A DNA stretch of 64,000 nt from Alphaproteobacteria bacterium (GCA_006226495.1 SBGU01000007.1:1-64000), one strand, 5' to 3'. Shown: positions 1 to 8,561, counted from the first letter of the stretch. A program made the numbers and translations. The notes: generated by a model from the letters alone, not told the origin.

Positions 1-92
1 CGGACGTGCTGGTGGATGATGGCAGCGGCAATACCATCCTTCTGGTCGGCCAGAATGCCGGCGATATCGATACCAGCGACTTTGTCTTCTAG
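1..92 (+). CDS. C-terminal end of an RTX/calcium-binding-like secreted protein (partial)
   Basis: An open frame runs in from the left edge and stops with TAG at 90-92. Only the last 29 residues are visible: an Asp/Gly-rich stretch (VDDGSGNTILLVG), then DIDTSDFVF at the very end. Large RTX or cadherin-like secreted proteins and adhesins often end this way, with a hydrophobic DFxF tail that forms part of a type I secretion signal. This is inferred from a short tail, since the repeats and the rest of the gene lie outside the window. A terminator-like hairpin lies about 120 bases downstream but points the other way. Confidence 0.45.
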   Translation, partial: DVLVDDGSGNTILLVGQNAGDIDTSDFVF

Positions 93-499
93 GGCGCGGG
101 CCTGATGGCTGAACCTGTTGCCGGTGCAACAGGTTCAGGTACAAAAAACGCCGCTTCTGTTGCTGGTGCAACAAAATGAAACGCGCTCTGCGTGTGTGCA
201 TTCGGCACAAAAAAAGACCCGGCCGGGGAACACCGGGCCGGGTCTTCTGTATTGCCGGCGGGGCGCTCAGCCTGGGGCCCATTGACCCGCGCCAGATGTT
301 CGCTTCTGGACAATCGACTGTTCGTTTTCGAACACGCGGGCAGGGTCGTCCTCACCTGAAAAATATCAACTATATGAAAATAAACAGTTTTTAAAACTGG
401 CACAGCCGTTGCTGTTATTGGGGTAACAGCCGGCGCAATGACCGGCCTGACAAAATGACAGCAGCAAACGACAACGCGCGACAGCGAGGAGATTTTAAA
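93..499. other. Gene-poor stretch between the RTX tail and the 32-codon ORF
   Basis: No convincing gene is present. The stretch holds a terminator-type hairpin read on the minus strand (214-246), an AT-rich patch (about 355-400) and two perfect inverted repeats, 385-399 (CAGTTTT-T-AAAACTG) and 411-430 (GCTGTTA, six-base loop, TAACAGC). The repeats lie just upstream of the small ORF at 500 and may be its leader or an operator. Longer frames here have unnatural composition and were discarded. Confidence 0.5.
209..246 (-). terminator. Rho-independent terminator, minus strand
   Basis: A perfect 11-bp stem (214-224 with 236-246, AAGACCCGGCC and its complement) is followed on the minus strand by a run of seven T (complement of 209-215). 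The orientation ends a leftward transcript, but no clear leftward gene ends beside it. The nearest is the PilZ gene, whose stop is 460 bases away. Confidence 0.6.
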
Positions 500-598
500 A
501 TGGCTTTTCTGGCCCAGGTAACGACAGCAAGTAAAAAACAGGACCGTGTACCGCCGATGACCGCTTTCATGAAGCGTCGCACCCGCCGGTACAAATAA
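500..598 (+). CDS. Possible 32-residue basic small protein
   Basis: This short frame begins ATG-GCT-TTT-CTG with a good ribosome binding site (GAGGAG at 487-492, eight bases before the ATG) and stops with TAA. The product ends in a basic tail (MKRRTRRYK) with a hydrophobic N-terminus (MAFLAQV). A strong rho-independent terminator follows 46 bases after the stop, and two inverted repeats lie upstream, so it looks like an independent one-gene transcript. I do not recognise the family. It could instead be a small RNA that contains an ORF by chance. No membrane segment is long enough to be certain. Confidence 0.4.
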   Translation: MAFLAQVTTASKKQDRVPPMTAFMKRRTRRYK

Positions 599-644
599 TC
601 CGGACCCAAGCCCGGATACGAGTTCCTCAGACACCTCACTGCCG

Positions 645-689
645 CCGGGCGGCGCCAGCACTCTCTATGCGGCCGCCCGGTCTTTTTTT
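645..689 (+). terminator. Rho-independent terminator after the 32-codon ORF
   Basis: A 9-bp GC stem (CCGGGCGGC at 645-653 with GCCGCCCGG at 672-680) is followed by TC and seven T (683-689) on the plus strand. It closes the small transcript that would contain the ORF at 500-598. Confidence 0.7.
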
Positions 690-704
690 GAGGCTGTGCC
701 TGCC

Positions 705-1049
705 TTAGCCGGCGGTCAGCGGGTCTTCGCCCGGCGTCACGGGCTTGTCGGAAAGGCCGGCACCCGCCCCTTCCGCGAATTTTTTCAGCATCAGGTCCGG
801 GCCCGCCAGGATCGCAAGGCCGAGCTGCTCGGAGCCCTGCCATTTGACCTCGGTCGCAAACTCGCCCAGGTCGTCGATCGCCAGGATCAGTTCGTCCCCC
901 ACTGTCAGGCTGGCGCTGCAGGTAATCAGCGTGCCGGCCAGGGATACGTCGCGCACCTCGCAGGGGAAACTGCAGTCATCCTCGGTCGTCAGGGTGCCGC
1001 GCCACAGGACCGGCAGGCGGTCGTCCCGGCGTTTGTCATTCATGCTCAT
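705..1049 (-). CDS. PilZ domain protein
   Basis: This 114-residue cytoplasmic protein consists almost entirely of a PilZ-like beta-barrel. The sequence opens with basic residues (KRRDDR, about 5-10) resembling the RxxxR c-di-GMP contact of PilZ, and has VRDVSLAGT (32-40), which matches the D/NxSxxG motif. PilZ domains bind cyclic-di-GMP and alter a partner or flagellar/exopolysaccharide function. The partner cannot be told from context: the gene is alone, divergent from an acyltransferase. It lacks any second domain, so it is either a stand-alone receptor or an adaptor. Binding is inferred from the motif only. Confidence 0.75.
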   Translation of the reverse strand: MSMNDKRRDDRLPVLWRGTLTTEDDCSFPCEVRDVSLAGTLITCSASLTVGDELILAIDDLGEFATEVKWQGSEQLGLAILAGPDLMLKKFAEGAGAGLSDKPVTPGEDPLTAG

Positions 1050-1192
1050 ATGGTTCGGTTCCCTTAAGGCGCGCCACGCCCCTCCGGTGGTGCTCTCACC
1101 AAGGCTAGCCGATTTTTTTCTTGAGTTAAACCTGCCTAAGATGGCAATGGCTAACCATGCCGCCCCGGCATGAACTGTTGCAGGAGCATAAG

Positions 1193-1951
1193 GTGTCCGG
1201 TCTTTTCAATGCTGTCAGGTCGATCCTGTTCAATCTCAGCTTCTATCTGTTCACCATCGTCTATTGCGGACTGTTCATGGTGCCCCTGTGCCTCTTGTCC
1301 AGCGACGGTCCGGTGCGGCGGGCGGTGCTGTTCTATTGCCAGACCTCCATCTGGCTGGCACGCTGGATCATGGGTGTGCGGCTTGACCTGCGCAACATCG
1401 ACCTTCTGCCGAAATCGGGCGCCTATATCCTGTGTGCCGCGCACCAGAGCTACATGGACCCGATCATTGTCTATTGCCTGCGCAAGGATGTAACCGCGCT
1501 TGCCAAAAAAGAACTGTTCAGCCTGCCGCTCGTTGGCACCGTCCTGAAGAAGATCAAGATCGTGCGCATCGACCGCCAGAGCCATACCGCGCACCAGGGC
1601 ATGGAAGCCGTGGCCAGCCATGTGGTGGAACTGGGCCGGCCACTGATCGTCTATCCGCAGGCGACCCGTGTGCCGATCGGCCAGAGCCGCCGGCTCAAGA
1701 GCGGCAGCTATTACCTGCAAACCGACACCGGCCTGCCGGTTTACACGGTCGCCACCAACACCGGCCTCTTTTGGTCCAAGGGTTTCTGGCACCGTCCGGG
1801 TACGGCGGTGTTCGAGGTCACGGGCCAGGTGCCGGCCGGGCTCGACAAGGATGCCTTCATGGCTGCGCTTGACGAAAAGGTGGTGCGCCGGTCGGCCGAA
1901 CTGATCACCGAAGCCGGCTATGGCAAGCTCCTGGAGCAAGCTTCATCCTAA
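1193..1951 (+). CDS. 1-acyl-sn-glycerol-3-phosphate acyltransferase-like protein (PlsC family)
   Basis: Predicted membrane-bound acyltransferase of 252 residues from the PlsC/LPLAT family, which moves acyl chains onto lysophospholipids. It has an N-terminal hydrophobic segment (about 10-40), a variant HX4D motif (HQSYMD, about residue 84) and, where the family normally has FPEGTR, the sequence YPQATR. The Glu-to-Gln change in this acceptor-binding motif is unusual and may mean an altered substrate. The GTG at 1193 is preferred over an ATG at 1157 because AGGAG lies at 1182-1186 with six-base spacing. A second, canonical PlsC gene is at 41657. The exact substrate is unknown. Confidence 0.8.
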   Translation: MSGLFNAVRSILFNLSFYLFTIVYCGLFMVPLCLLSSDGPVRRAVLFYCQTSIWLARWIMGVRLDLRNIDLLPKSGAYILCAAHQSYMDPIIVYCLRKDVTALAKKELFSLPLVGTVLKKIKIVRIDRQSHTAHQGMEAVASHVVELGRPLIVYPQATRVPIGQSRRLKSGSYYLQTDTGLPVYTVATNTGLFWSKGFWHRPGTAVFEVTGQVPAGLDKDAFMAALDEKVVRRSAELITEAGYGKLLEQASS

Positions 1952-2089
1952 CGGAAGTGGCTTTGGCGAAATAGATTTTCTCCAGGTAAAGCTTTTATCC
2001 CGACAATGTGAAGAAATTCTAGTGTCCCGGGGGTCTTGCAGATGGCCCCCTTGTTCCTAAACTGATATATACAGTGAGGGAGACACCCG

Positions 2090-2944
2090 ATGAACAAGAT
2101 GCCCGAAGATATCTCAAGCCTTGACCATGTGGCCGCGCGCCTCAGGGAACAGCATGCCGTTTACGGCAACCTGACCGGCCTGTCGCTTGGCAAGATCGGC
2201 GACCTTCTCAATCGCACCATGGCGGTGATGTTCCCGCACTATATGGTCGCGGAAGAGGATGGCCTCAGCCTTGAGGAACGCCTGCAGGGCCTTGAGGACG
2301 CTTTCTACAAACTGGTGGACCGGCTGTGCAAGGACAATGTCGGTTGCGCGCGCAAGCTGGTGAAGGGTTTCCTGGCGGACCTGCCCGATATCGCGGCGCT
2401 GGCCTACACGGATGCCAAGGCGCTCTATGAAGGCGACCCGGCGGCGGAATCGATCGAGGAAGTGATGCTGTGTTACCCCGGCTTCTCGGCCGTGGTGGCC
2501 TACCGCATCGCCCATGCGCTGGTGAAGCGCGAGGTGCCCCTGCTGCCGCGCATGATCACGGAATATGCCCACCAGAAAACCGGGGTCGATATCAACCCCG
2601 GCGCCCGGATCGGCCATTCCCTGTTCATCGACCATGGCACGGGTGTGGTGATCGGTGAAACCGCCGTCATCGGCAACAATGTAAAAATCTACCAGGGTGT
2701 CACCCTGGGCGCATTGCGTGTCGAACGCGACGAACGCTCGAAAAAACGCCACCCGACCATCGAAGACAATGTGGTCATCTATGCGGGCGCCACCATTCTG
2801 GGCGGCGACACCGTGGTCGGCAACAATTCGGTCATTGGCGGCAATGTCTGGATCACCCGGTCGGTGCCCGCCTGGTCGCGGGTGATGTTCCGTCCGTGCG
2901 ATACCGACGAAATCATTCCCATGCGGGCCCGCAAAAAGGCCTGA
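2090..2944 (+). CDS. cysE: Serine O-acetyltransferase
   Basis: This enzyme transfers acetyl from acetyl-CoA to L-serine, making O-acetylserine, the carbon acceptor for cysteine synthesis. The 284-residue protein has a helical N-terminal half and a left-handed beta-helix of hexapeptide repeats (about 165-265), with the catalytic region DINPGARIGHSLFIDHGTG and conserved IGETAVIG. It resembles the longer EpsC/SrpH-type acetyltransferases rather than the E. coli form. The ATG has a purine-rich site (GAGGGAGA) upstream. cysK follows 24 bases later in the same direction, so the two make a cysteine operon and probably a CysE-CysK complex. No IscR or CysB site was identified. Confidence 0.92.
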   Translation: MNKMPEDISSLDHVAARLREQHAVYGNLTGLSLGKIGDLLNRTMAVMFPHYMVAEEDGLSLEERLQGLEDAFYKLVDRLCKDNVGCARKLVKGFLADLPDIAALAYTDAKALYEGDPAAESIEEVMLCYPGFSAVVAYRIAHALVKREVPLLPRMITEYAHQKTGVDINPGARIGHSLFIDHGTGVVIGETAVIGNNVKIYQGVTLGALRVERDERSKKRHPTIEDNVVIYAGATILGGDTVVGNNSVIGGNVWITRSVPAWSRVMFRPCDTDEIIPMRARKKA

Positions 2945-2968
2945 ACCAGCCAATACAGGGAGCTATCC

Positions 2969-3883
2969 ATGAAAGCATCGTCGATTCTCGACACCATCGG
3001 GCGCACGCCGCATGTGCGCCTGTCGCGCCTCTTTCCGGACCATGAGGTCTGGATCAAGCAGGAACGGGTGAACCCGGGTGGCTCGATCAAGGACCGCATC
3101 GCCCTGTCGATGATCGAAACGGCGGAAAAGGATGGCCTCCTGATGGAAGGCGGCGTGATCATTGAGCCGACGTCCGGCAATACCGGCATCGGGCTTGCCA
3201 TGGTGGCGGCCGTCAAGGGCTACCGCATCATTCTGGTGATGCCCGAATCCATGTCCATCGAACGCCGGCGCCTGATGCTGGCTTACGGCGCCGAATTTGT
3301 GCTCACCCCCAAGGAACTGGGCATGAAGGGTGCCATCGCCAAAGCGGGCGAACTGGTGGAAAGCACCGAAGGCGCCTGGATGCCGCAACAGTTCAACAAC
3401 CCGGCGAACGTAACCGTACACAAGGAAACCACGGCCCGGGAAATCATCGCCGATTTCCCGGACGGCCTGGATTATCTGATCACCGGTGTCGGCACCGGCG
3501 GCCATATCACCGGCTGTGCCGAGGTCCTGAAACAGGCCTGGCTTGACCTGAAGGTCATTGCGGTCGAACCGACCCTGTCGCCGGTGCTGTCGGGTGGCGC
3601 ACCGGGCCCGCACCCCATTCAGGGCATTGGTGCCGGTTTTGTGCCGGGGGTGATGAACACCGGCCTTCTGGACGGTATCGCACAGGTTGATCCCGCAGAC
3701 GCCAAGGCCATGGCCCGCGACGCCGCCCGCAAGGAAGGCATGCTGGTGGGCATCTCGTCGGGCGCGACCCTGGCCGCCATCAAGGCGAAGGTGGCCGAGT
3801 TGCCCAAAGGCACCCGTGTGCTGGGTTTCTGCTACGACACCGGCGAACGCTATCTGTCGGTGCCCGATTTCCTGCCGGAATAA
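2969..3883 (+). CDS. cysK: Cysteine synthase (O-acetylserine sulfhydrylase)
   Basis: A PLP enzyme of 304 residues that joins O-acetylserine and sulfide to give cysteine and acetate. The internal aldimine lysine is K41 in NPGGSIKDR, the substrate loop is TSGNTG (68-73), and the phosphate-binding GTGGH motif follows the ITGVGTGG stretch. The length and all motifs fit CysK/CysM. It sits directly behind cysE and is closed by a strong terminator that overlaps the end of the convergent phosphodiesterase gene. Choosing between CysK and CysM subtypes needs a phylogeny; the operon with cysE favours cysK. Confidence 0.93.
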   Translation: MKASSILDTIGRTPHVRLSRLFPDHEVWIKQERVNPGGSIKDRIALSMIETAEKDGLLMEGGVIIEPTSGNTGIGLAMVAAVKGYRIILVMPESMSIERRRLMLAYGAEFVLTPKELGMKGAIAKAGELVESTEGAWMPQQFNNPANVTVHKETTAREIIADFPDGLDYLITGVGTGGHITGCAEVLKQAWLDLKVIAVEPTLSPVLSGGAPGPHPIQGIGAGFVPGVMNTGLLDGIAQVDPADAKAMARDAARKEGMLVGISSGATLAAIKAKVAELPKGTRVLGFCYDTGERYLSVPDFLPE

Positions 3884-3902
3884 GGCTTCGGAAGCAAAAG
3901 GG

Positions 3903-3931
3903 AGCCCCGGTGTTCGCCCCGGGGCTTTTTT
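3903..3931 (+). terminator. Rho-independent terminator after cysK
   Basis: Stem AGCCCCGG (3903-3910) pairs with CCGGGGCT (3919-3926), followed by six T. It overlaps the stop codon of the convergent gene ending at 3931. Confidence 0.85.
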
Positions 3932-4911
3932 CATGGCCGCGTAGCCATCAGGCCTGCAATCGGGCCGATCTCGTTGGTCCAGATAATGCCGGTGAACCCC
4001 TCGGGCAGGGCCGCCAGCTCTTCCGCCGTGTCGATGCCCGAAGAATGGCCGCCGCCATAAGGGCCAAGCGCGACAACATCGGTGCCGGCGGCGCGCATAC
4101 GGTCGACAAAGCGGTTCGGCCAGCCCCAGAGCCATGGCCCGATATTGATGGGTACCATCAGGGTGGTGTGCCGGCAGGCATCCGGCACAAGGCCGGTCCA
4201 GCCGATGGCTTCATACTGCTTCAGGCAGGCTTTCAGGGTCTGTTTTGAAAAAGCGCGGATATCGGGTCGGCGCTCCAGCAGTGCTGCGACCGGGGCCGCG
4301 CCGCTGCCGGCAATGGTCAGCCGCGCCAGGGTGTCGGTACCGTAGGCACCCAGGAATGCGGCCAGCTTGTGCCCTTCTTGCGGGTCCCGGCTCTTGATGT
4401 TGATGAAAAAGCGCCCGTCGGGAAACGTGGCCATTACGTCACCAAGCGCCGGCATCTGCCCCACGCCCTTGCCTCGGAACGGGAAGGACTTGCCGCCGTC
4501 CGCCGTGTAGCCATAACCGATATCCAGGGTGCGCAGATAGGCCATGGACTGTTCACGTGTGACACCATGACCCTCCGTGCGGCAATCGATGGTCCAGTCA
4601 TGAAAGACCGCAAAATCGCCGTCCGATGTGGGATGAACATCCAATTCGACAATATCGGCACCGGCCTCGAACGCCGCGCGCATCGACCGGATGGTATTTT
4701 CAAGATAATCATGTCCCGCCGGTACCATGCGGGCGGCGGTGCAGGTTTCGCTGGTCAGGCCCTCGGTCGTGAAACCCTGCGCGAAGCCCCGGTGCGCCAG
4801 CAATTGGGGTTGGCCCGGCTCAGCATGGTAAAACCGGTTGTTATTGCCGGCATAAAGGCCGGCTGTGACAACAAGCAGCGCGCCCAGGCTGACACGCCAT
4901 TTATGGTTCAT
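3931..4911 (-). CDS. Glycerophosphodiester phosphodiesterase family protein, exported
   Basis: Predicted to split glycerophosphodiesters into glycerol-3-phosphate and an alcohol outside the cytoplasm. The 326-residue protein begins with a signal or anchor helix (about 6-21, VSLGALLVVTAGLYA), then the GDPD-type catalytic start LLAHRGF, the ENT motif in DYLENT, and ELDVHPTSDGDFAVFHD, which supplies the metal-binding E/D and the second catalytic His. The ATG at 4911 has GGGGGAAAG upstream; an in-frame start at 4950 would only add an unsupported extension before the signal peptide. It is convergent with cysK and alone on its strand, apart from the small gene behind it. Confidence 0.85.
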   Translation of the reverse strand: MNHKWRVSLGALLVVTAGLYAGNNNRFYHAEPGQPQLLAHRGFAQGFTTEGLTSETCTAARMVPAGHDYLENTIRSMRAAFEAGADIVELDVHPTSDGDFAVFHDWTIDCRTEGHGVTREQSMAYLRTLDIGYGYTADGGKSFPFRGKGVGQMPALGDVMATFPDGRFFINIKSRDPQEGHKLAAFLGAYGTDTLARLTIAGSGAAPVAALLERRPDIRAFSKQTLKACLKQYEAIGWTGLVPDACRHTTLMVPINIGPWLWGWPNRFVDRMRAAGTDVVALGPYGGGHSSGIDTAEELAALPEGFTGIIWTNEIGPIAGLMATRP

Positions 4912-4993
4912 GGTGACTTTCCCCCGAAAGCACGCCGCAACTGGCGGCACAGCTAAGATGGCAGGGGGACTATGGTGTCTTTATGGCGGGGGG

Positions 4994-5341
4994 TTATTCG
5001 TCTTCGTCCACATTGGCGTGGATGCCGGATTCCATGCGCACGATCAGGGCCACATGGTCGCCCCTTATGCCCAGTTCCTTGTAGGCGCCGCGCGGCAGCG
5101 GGATGCCGCGTTCGATACAATGGTTCAACACGGCGGCACCGACTTCGCGGCTGGTGAACTGGATCGGATTGGTGCCATCGGACAACACAAACCGCACGGT
5201 CACTTCACCGTCGCCGTCCAGCTCGGACACGATGTCCCGGATCGGCAGGTTGATATTCATGCCCCTGCCCTCGAGCACGGGGCGCATGGCGAGAACCAGT
5301 TCCTCGTCAGAAAAAATGATACTGCGCGATTCGAGAATCAT
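4994..5341 (-). CDS. Conserved hypothetical protein, 115 residues
   Basis: An acidic, soluble protein with no signal peptide or membrane helix and an acidic end (NVDEDE). Its composition and alternating hydrophobic pattern look like a folded alpha/beta domain (IRDIVSELDGDGEVTVRFVLSDG). I do not recognise the family. It lies 82 bases upstream of the phosphodiesterase gene and 83 bases downstream of the AI-2E permease gene, all leftward, so it could share a transcript with either. No function is proposed. Confidence 0.7.
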   Translation of the reverse strand: MILESRSIIFSDEELVLAMRPVLEGRGMNINLPIRDIVSELDGDGEVTVRFVLSDGTNPIQFTSREVGAAVLNHCIERGIPLPRGAYKELGIRGDHVALIVRMESGIHANVDEDE

Positions 5342-5424
5342 ATGTCGGTTATGCCTGCTGACCTTGCCTGTGGGTCAATTTAGGCACAATTTTAACATAT
5401 GAAAAGGGTTTTCCCTTTCGGGCC

Positions 5425-6492
5425 TTAGCCGGCCTGGGCGCCGCCGCGTGTGCGGTCGCGCCAGGCGCGGATCACGGCGTTGGCCACGGTGGCCAGCGGG
5501 ATCGCGAAAAACACGCCCCAGAAACCCCACAGCCCGCCAAACAGCAGGATGGCGATGATGATCGCATTCGGGTGCAGCTTCACGGCTTCCGAGAACAGGA
5601 GCGGCACCAGAATGTTGCCGTCCAGCGCCTGCAGCACAAAATAGGCAATCATCGCAACCGCGGTGTCGCTGCTCATGCCCCACTGGAAATAGGCCACCAG
5701 CGCCACCGGCACCGTAACGGCGGCAGCCCCGAAATAGGGGATGATGACACTGAGGCCGGTGGCCACCGCCAGCAGGGTTGCATACCTGAGGTCCAGCACT
5801 TGATAGAGGACGAAGGCGGCAACCCCGACGATCAGGATTTCATAGACCTTGCCGCGGGCATAATCGCCCGCGCGCTCCAGGCTTTCGCGCCACACCTGTT
5901 CCAGCACCGGTTTGTCGTGTGGCAGGAAGGTGCCGACCCAGCCCAGCATCTGGCTCTTGTCCTTGAGGAAAAAGAATACCATCACCGGCACCAGCACGGC
6001 ATAGACTACGAAGCTGACGGCGCTTGAAAGGCTGGACAGGGAATATTGCACCAGGCGGGGTCCGAGGTTCGCGACCTCGTCGCCCAGTTTTTCAAGCCAG
6101 CTATGGACCTGGCTTTCGGAAATCAGTTCCGGGAAGCGTTCCTGCAGCGCCAGAAGGCCGGCCTGCAGGCGCGCGACCATCTTGGGGCTGTCGTTGACAA
6201 ACTGGCCGACCTGGTCCACGAGCGGCGGCAGGACCGCAAGCAGGGTAATGACCATCAGGAACAGGAAACCGAGATAGACCGCAATGAGGGCAATCATGGG
6301 CCGCGCCCCGCGCCGGGTCAGCCAGCCGATGGGGCCATCCAGCAGGAAGGCGAACACAATGGCGGCAATGGCCGGCGCCAGCATCTTGCCAAAAATGCTG
6401 ATGGCCAGAACCGCGAACAGGAGCACGATGATCAAGAGCACCACCTGCGGGTCGGACAGGGTGCGCCGGAACCATGCGCTGATCATGTTCAT
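5425..6492 (-). CDS. AI-2E family transporter (PerM/YdiK-like)
   Basis: An inner membrane protein of 355 residues with seven or eight hydrophobic segments arranged as in the AI-2E exporter (TqsA/PerM) family: two N-terminal helices (about 17-60), a third (65-90), a large soluble loop (about 95-150), then a C-terminal helix bundle ending with GFWGVFFAIPLATVANAV, a typical family signature. Most members outside E. coli TqsA have unknown substrates; some act in ion or osmolyte traffic. AAGGAG precedes the start with nine-base spacing. It follows the SDR gene on the same strand after 86 bases. Confidence 0.85.
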   Translation of the reverse strand: MNMISAWFRRTLSDPQVVLLIIVLLFAVLAISIFGKMLAPAIAAIVFAFLLDGPIGWLTRRGARPMIALIAVYLGFLFLMVITLLAVLPPLVDQVGQFVNDSPKMVARLQAGLLALQERFPELISESQVHSWLEKLGDEVANLGPRLVQYSLSSLSSAVSFVVYAVLVPVMVFFFLKDKSQMLGWVGTFLPHDKPVLEQVWRESLERAGDYARGKVYEILIVGVAAFVLYQVLDLRYATLLAVATGLSVIIPYFGAAAVTVPVALVAYFQWGMSSDTAVAMIAYFVLQALDGNILVPLLFSEAVKLHPNAIIIAILLFGGLWGFWGVFFAIPLATVANAVIRAWRDRTRGGAQAG

Positions 6493-6578
6493 TGGAAGTG
6501 TCTCCTTGGGGCCGTGCCCCCTATCTGGCGGCTCGGTGTGGCGGATTCAAGGCCGGACGTGGTCGGGACGTACAGTTT

Positions 6579-7340
6579 TCAGCCGTGCTGGCCCGAACTG
6601 GTGCCGCCGTCCACGACCACATTGGCGCCGTTCATATAAGCTGCTTCATCGCTGGCGACATAAAGGACGGTCTTGGCAACATCGGCCGGATCTGCCGGGC
6701 CGCCCTTCGGCAGGCCGCCCGCGAACTTGCTCATGTCGCCGCCAATGTCGGCAAGCGCGCGGTCGAACATCGGGGTGCGCATGGGGCCGGGCGATACGGC
6801 ATTGATGCGGATGCCATGGTCGGCATAGTCAAGCGCGGCGCTTTTGGTGAGGCCGATCACCGCATGTTTGCTGGTGCCGTAGGCCGCCATCCACTCCGCG
6901 CCCGAACGCGACAGGATTGAGGCAATATTGATGATGGTACCGCCGCCTGACGCCAGCATGGCGCGGATTTCATGGCGCATGGCATGCCAGACACCCATCA
7001 CATTGGTGCGGAATACGTCTTCGACCATGGCCATGTCCTGGTCGGCAAAGCGGGCTGATGCGTGGCTGATACCGGCATTGTTGACCGCAATATCGAGGCG
7101 GGCGGCGGCTGTTGCCTGTGCAACAAAATCGGCCATGGCCGCGTCGGAACGCACGTCGGCATGGGCATAATGCCCGCGACCGGGCAGGCCGTCCAGTTCG
7201 GCCAGCACGCGCGCGCCTTCGGCGTCGACAAGGCCGCAGAAATGCACAGTCGCGCCTTCGCGCACGAAAGCCTTCACGATGGCTTCGCCAAAACCCGAGG
7301 TGCCCCCGGTAACCAGTGCTGTGCGACCGTCAAAACGCAT
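6579..7340 (-). CDS. Short-chain dehydrogenase/reductase (SDR)
   Basis: A classical SDR of 253 residues using NAD(P)H. The Rossmann motif TGGTSGFGE is at about 11-19, NNAG at about 90, the catalytic Tyr and Lys in YGTSK (about 155-159) and the Pro-Gly step in SPGPMRTPMF. The substrate cannot be told from sequence. AAGGAAAC lies before the ATG. It points the same way as the AI-2E permease but has no obvious pathway partner. The Asp after beta-2 expected for NAD is not clear, so cofactor preference is open. Confidence 0.88.
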   Translation of the reverse strand: MRFDGRTALVTGGTSGFGEAIVKAFVREGATVHFCGLVDAEGARVLAELDGLPGRGHYAHADVRSDAAMADFVAQATAAARLDIAVNNAGISHASARFADQDMAMVEDVFRTNVMGVWHAMRHEIRAMLASGGGTIINIASILSRSGAEWMAAYGTSKHAVIGLTKSAALDYADHGIRINAVSPGPMRTPMFDRALADIGGDMSKFAGGLPKGGPADPADVAKTVLYVASDEAAYMNGANVVVDGGTSSGQHG

Positions 7341-7439
7341 GCTGTTTCCTTTTCCGACCGCGCATGGCTAGCGCCTTGTGCGGGAAACGGCAAGCAAAAT
7401 GGCGGGGTGCGGCCAAATGTCAGGTGTTTTCAGGTGTGC

Positions 7440-8561
7440 CTAGTGGCTGTGGCCGTGGCTGTGCTGGTGGTCGTGCAGGCGCATGCGCGGCAACAGGCCC
7501 GAGAAGAAGGCGCGGGCGCCGGTCTGCACCAGGATGGCGGCCACGATCGCAAGCCAGATATAGAATAACAGCGCACCGCCCGACGGCATCATCAGGTCGA
7601 AGGGCAGCAGTTCCACGGTCAGGGCCGCAACAAACCACAAGGCCACGGTCCAGGGCGCGGTGCGCTGCAGGCCCTTGTAGCAGTTGCGCATCAAGGAATG
7701 TTGCTCACCTCCATGATGGTGGCCATAAACCTGATGCAGCACCATGCCGGCAATCAGCACCAGCAACAGGATCGGCGCCATGAACCGGCCCACCGCGGCC
7801 ATCAGGTCGGCGGCATGATGGGTGTCGTGCAAGAGGTGCGCGTCCAGGGCACCGGGCGCGTGATACAGATAATGCGCGCCAATCAGCACCGCGACAAACA
7901 GGATGCCGCCTGCGGTTCCGATCCGGTGTGCGATGCGCGTGCCCGGCTGCGGTGCGGTACGGTGGTGTTCAAGCGGGTGCAGGATCACATGCAACAGGGA
8001 ACCGGCGGCAAACGCCTGCCAGTAGCCGATGAGCGGCAGGCCATACCAGTCTGCGGCAAATACGGCCATCAGGTAACCGATCACGGTCATGGCGCCGAGG
8101 GCGGCCAGAACGGCAATGCCGGCAACCGTGGTCAGCACGGGACGCAAGAGCCACCAGACAGCGATGGCGACACCAATCCGGTGCAGCACAATCCCGGTCG
8201 CGACAAAGCCGCCCTGTTCGCTGCCATTGGCGTAGGCCAGGATGGCGCCGTCGCTGGCGGCATGCACCACAAGCGCCAGAGCCGCGACCAGCAGCACGAT
8301 GCGGTGGGTGGTGGCTTCCGACCGGTGGAAGACAAATTCGGCGATCCAGGGCAGGGCAAAGCCGAGTGCGGCAATCAGCAGGCCCCAGATGCCGCCGTGG
8401 GACAGCGCCTCAGGCAACAGGGTCAGGGCAATCAGGCCCAGGACGGTTACAAGCACAAAACCGTCGAGCCCGCTTTTAAGCGCAGGCAGGCGTGCGACGA
8501 CGCGCGCCAACAGGGGCGCCGCCAGCAACACGAGGACGGACAGGATCAGTGCATAGTCCAA
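7440..8561 (-). CDS. ZIP-like integral membrane protein, probable divalent metal transporter
   Basis: A membrane protein of 373 residues with about eleven hydrophobic segments. HAASDG (about residue 100) resembles the HNxxDG metal motif of ZIP transporter helix IV, and HRIGVA (about 127) sits where helix V carries HExPHE. A central loop is rich in His (HLLHDTHHAAD, YGHHHGGEQH) and the C-terminus is DHQHSHGHSH, all typical metal-handling tracts. The start is a TTG at 8561 with AAGGG upstream; no ATG is near. A Zur-like palindrome overlaps the promoter, which supports zinc. The family assignment rests on motifs, not overall similarity, and helix V is poorly conserved. Confidence 0.6.
   Translation of the reverse strand: MDYALILSVLVLLAAPLLARVVARLPALKSGLDGFVLVTVLGLIALTLLPEALSHGGIWGLLIAALGFALPWIAEFVFHRSEATTHRIVLLVAALALVVHAASDGAILAYANGSEQGGFVATGIVLHRIGVAIAVWWLLRPVLTTVAGIAVLAALGAMTVIGYLMAVFAADWYGLPLIGYWQAFAAGSLLHVILHPLEHHRTAPQPGTRIAHRIGTAGGILFVAVLIGAHYLYHAPGALDAHLLHDTHHAADLMAAVGRFMAPILLLVLIAGMVLHQVYGHHHGGEQHSLMRNCYKGLQRTAPWTVALWFVAALTVELLPFDLMMPSGGALLFYIWLAIVAAILVQTGARAFFSGLLPRMRLHDHQHSHGHSH

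Noticed and set aside
89-661. A 190-codon minus-strand frame in the gene-poor left region
   Set aside because: The product has a random composition with no family pattern, and it crosses terminator hairpins.
2029-2050. GGGGG...CCCCC hairpin after the first PlsC gene
   Set aside because: The stem is only 5 bp with a long loop and the following T run is poor, so a terminator call is not supported.
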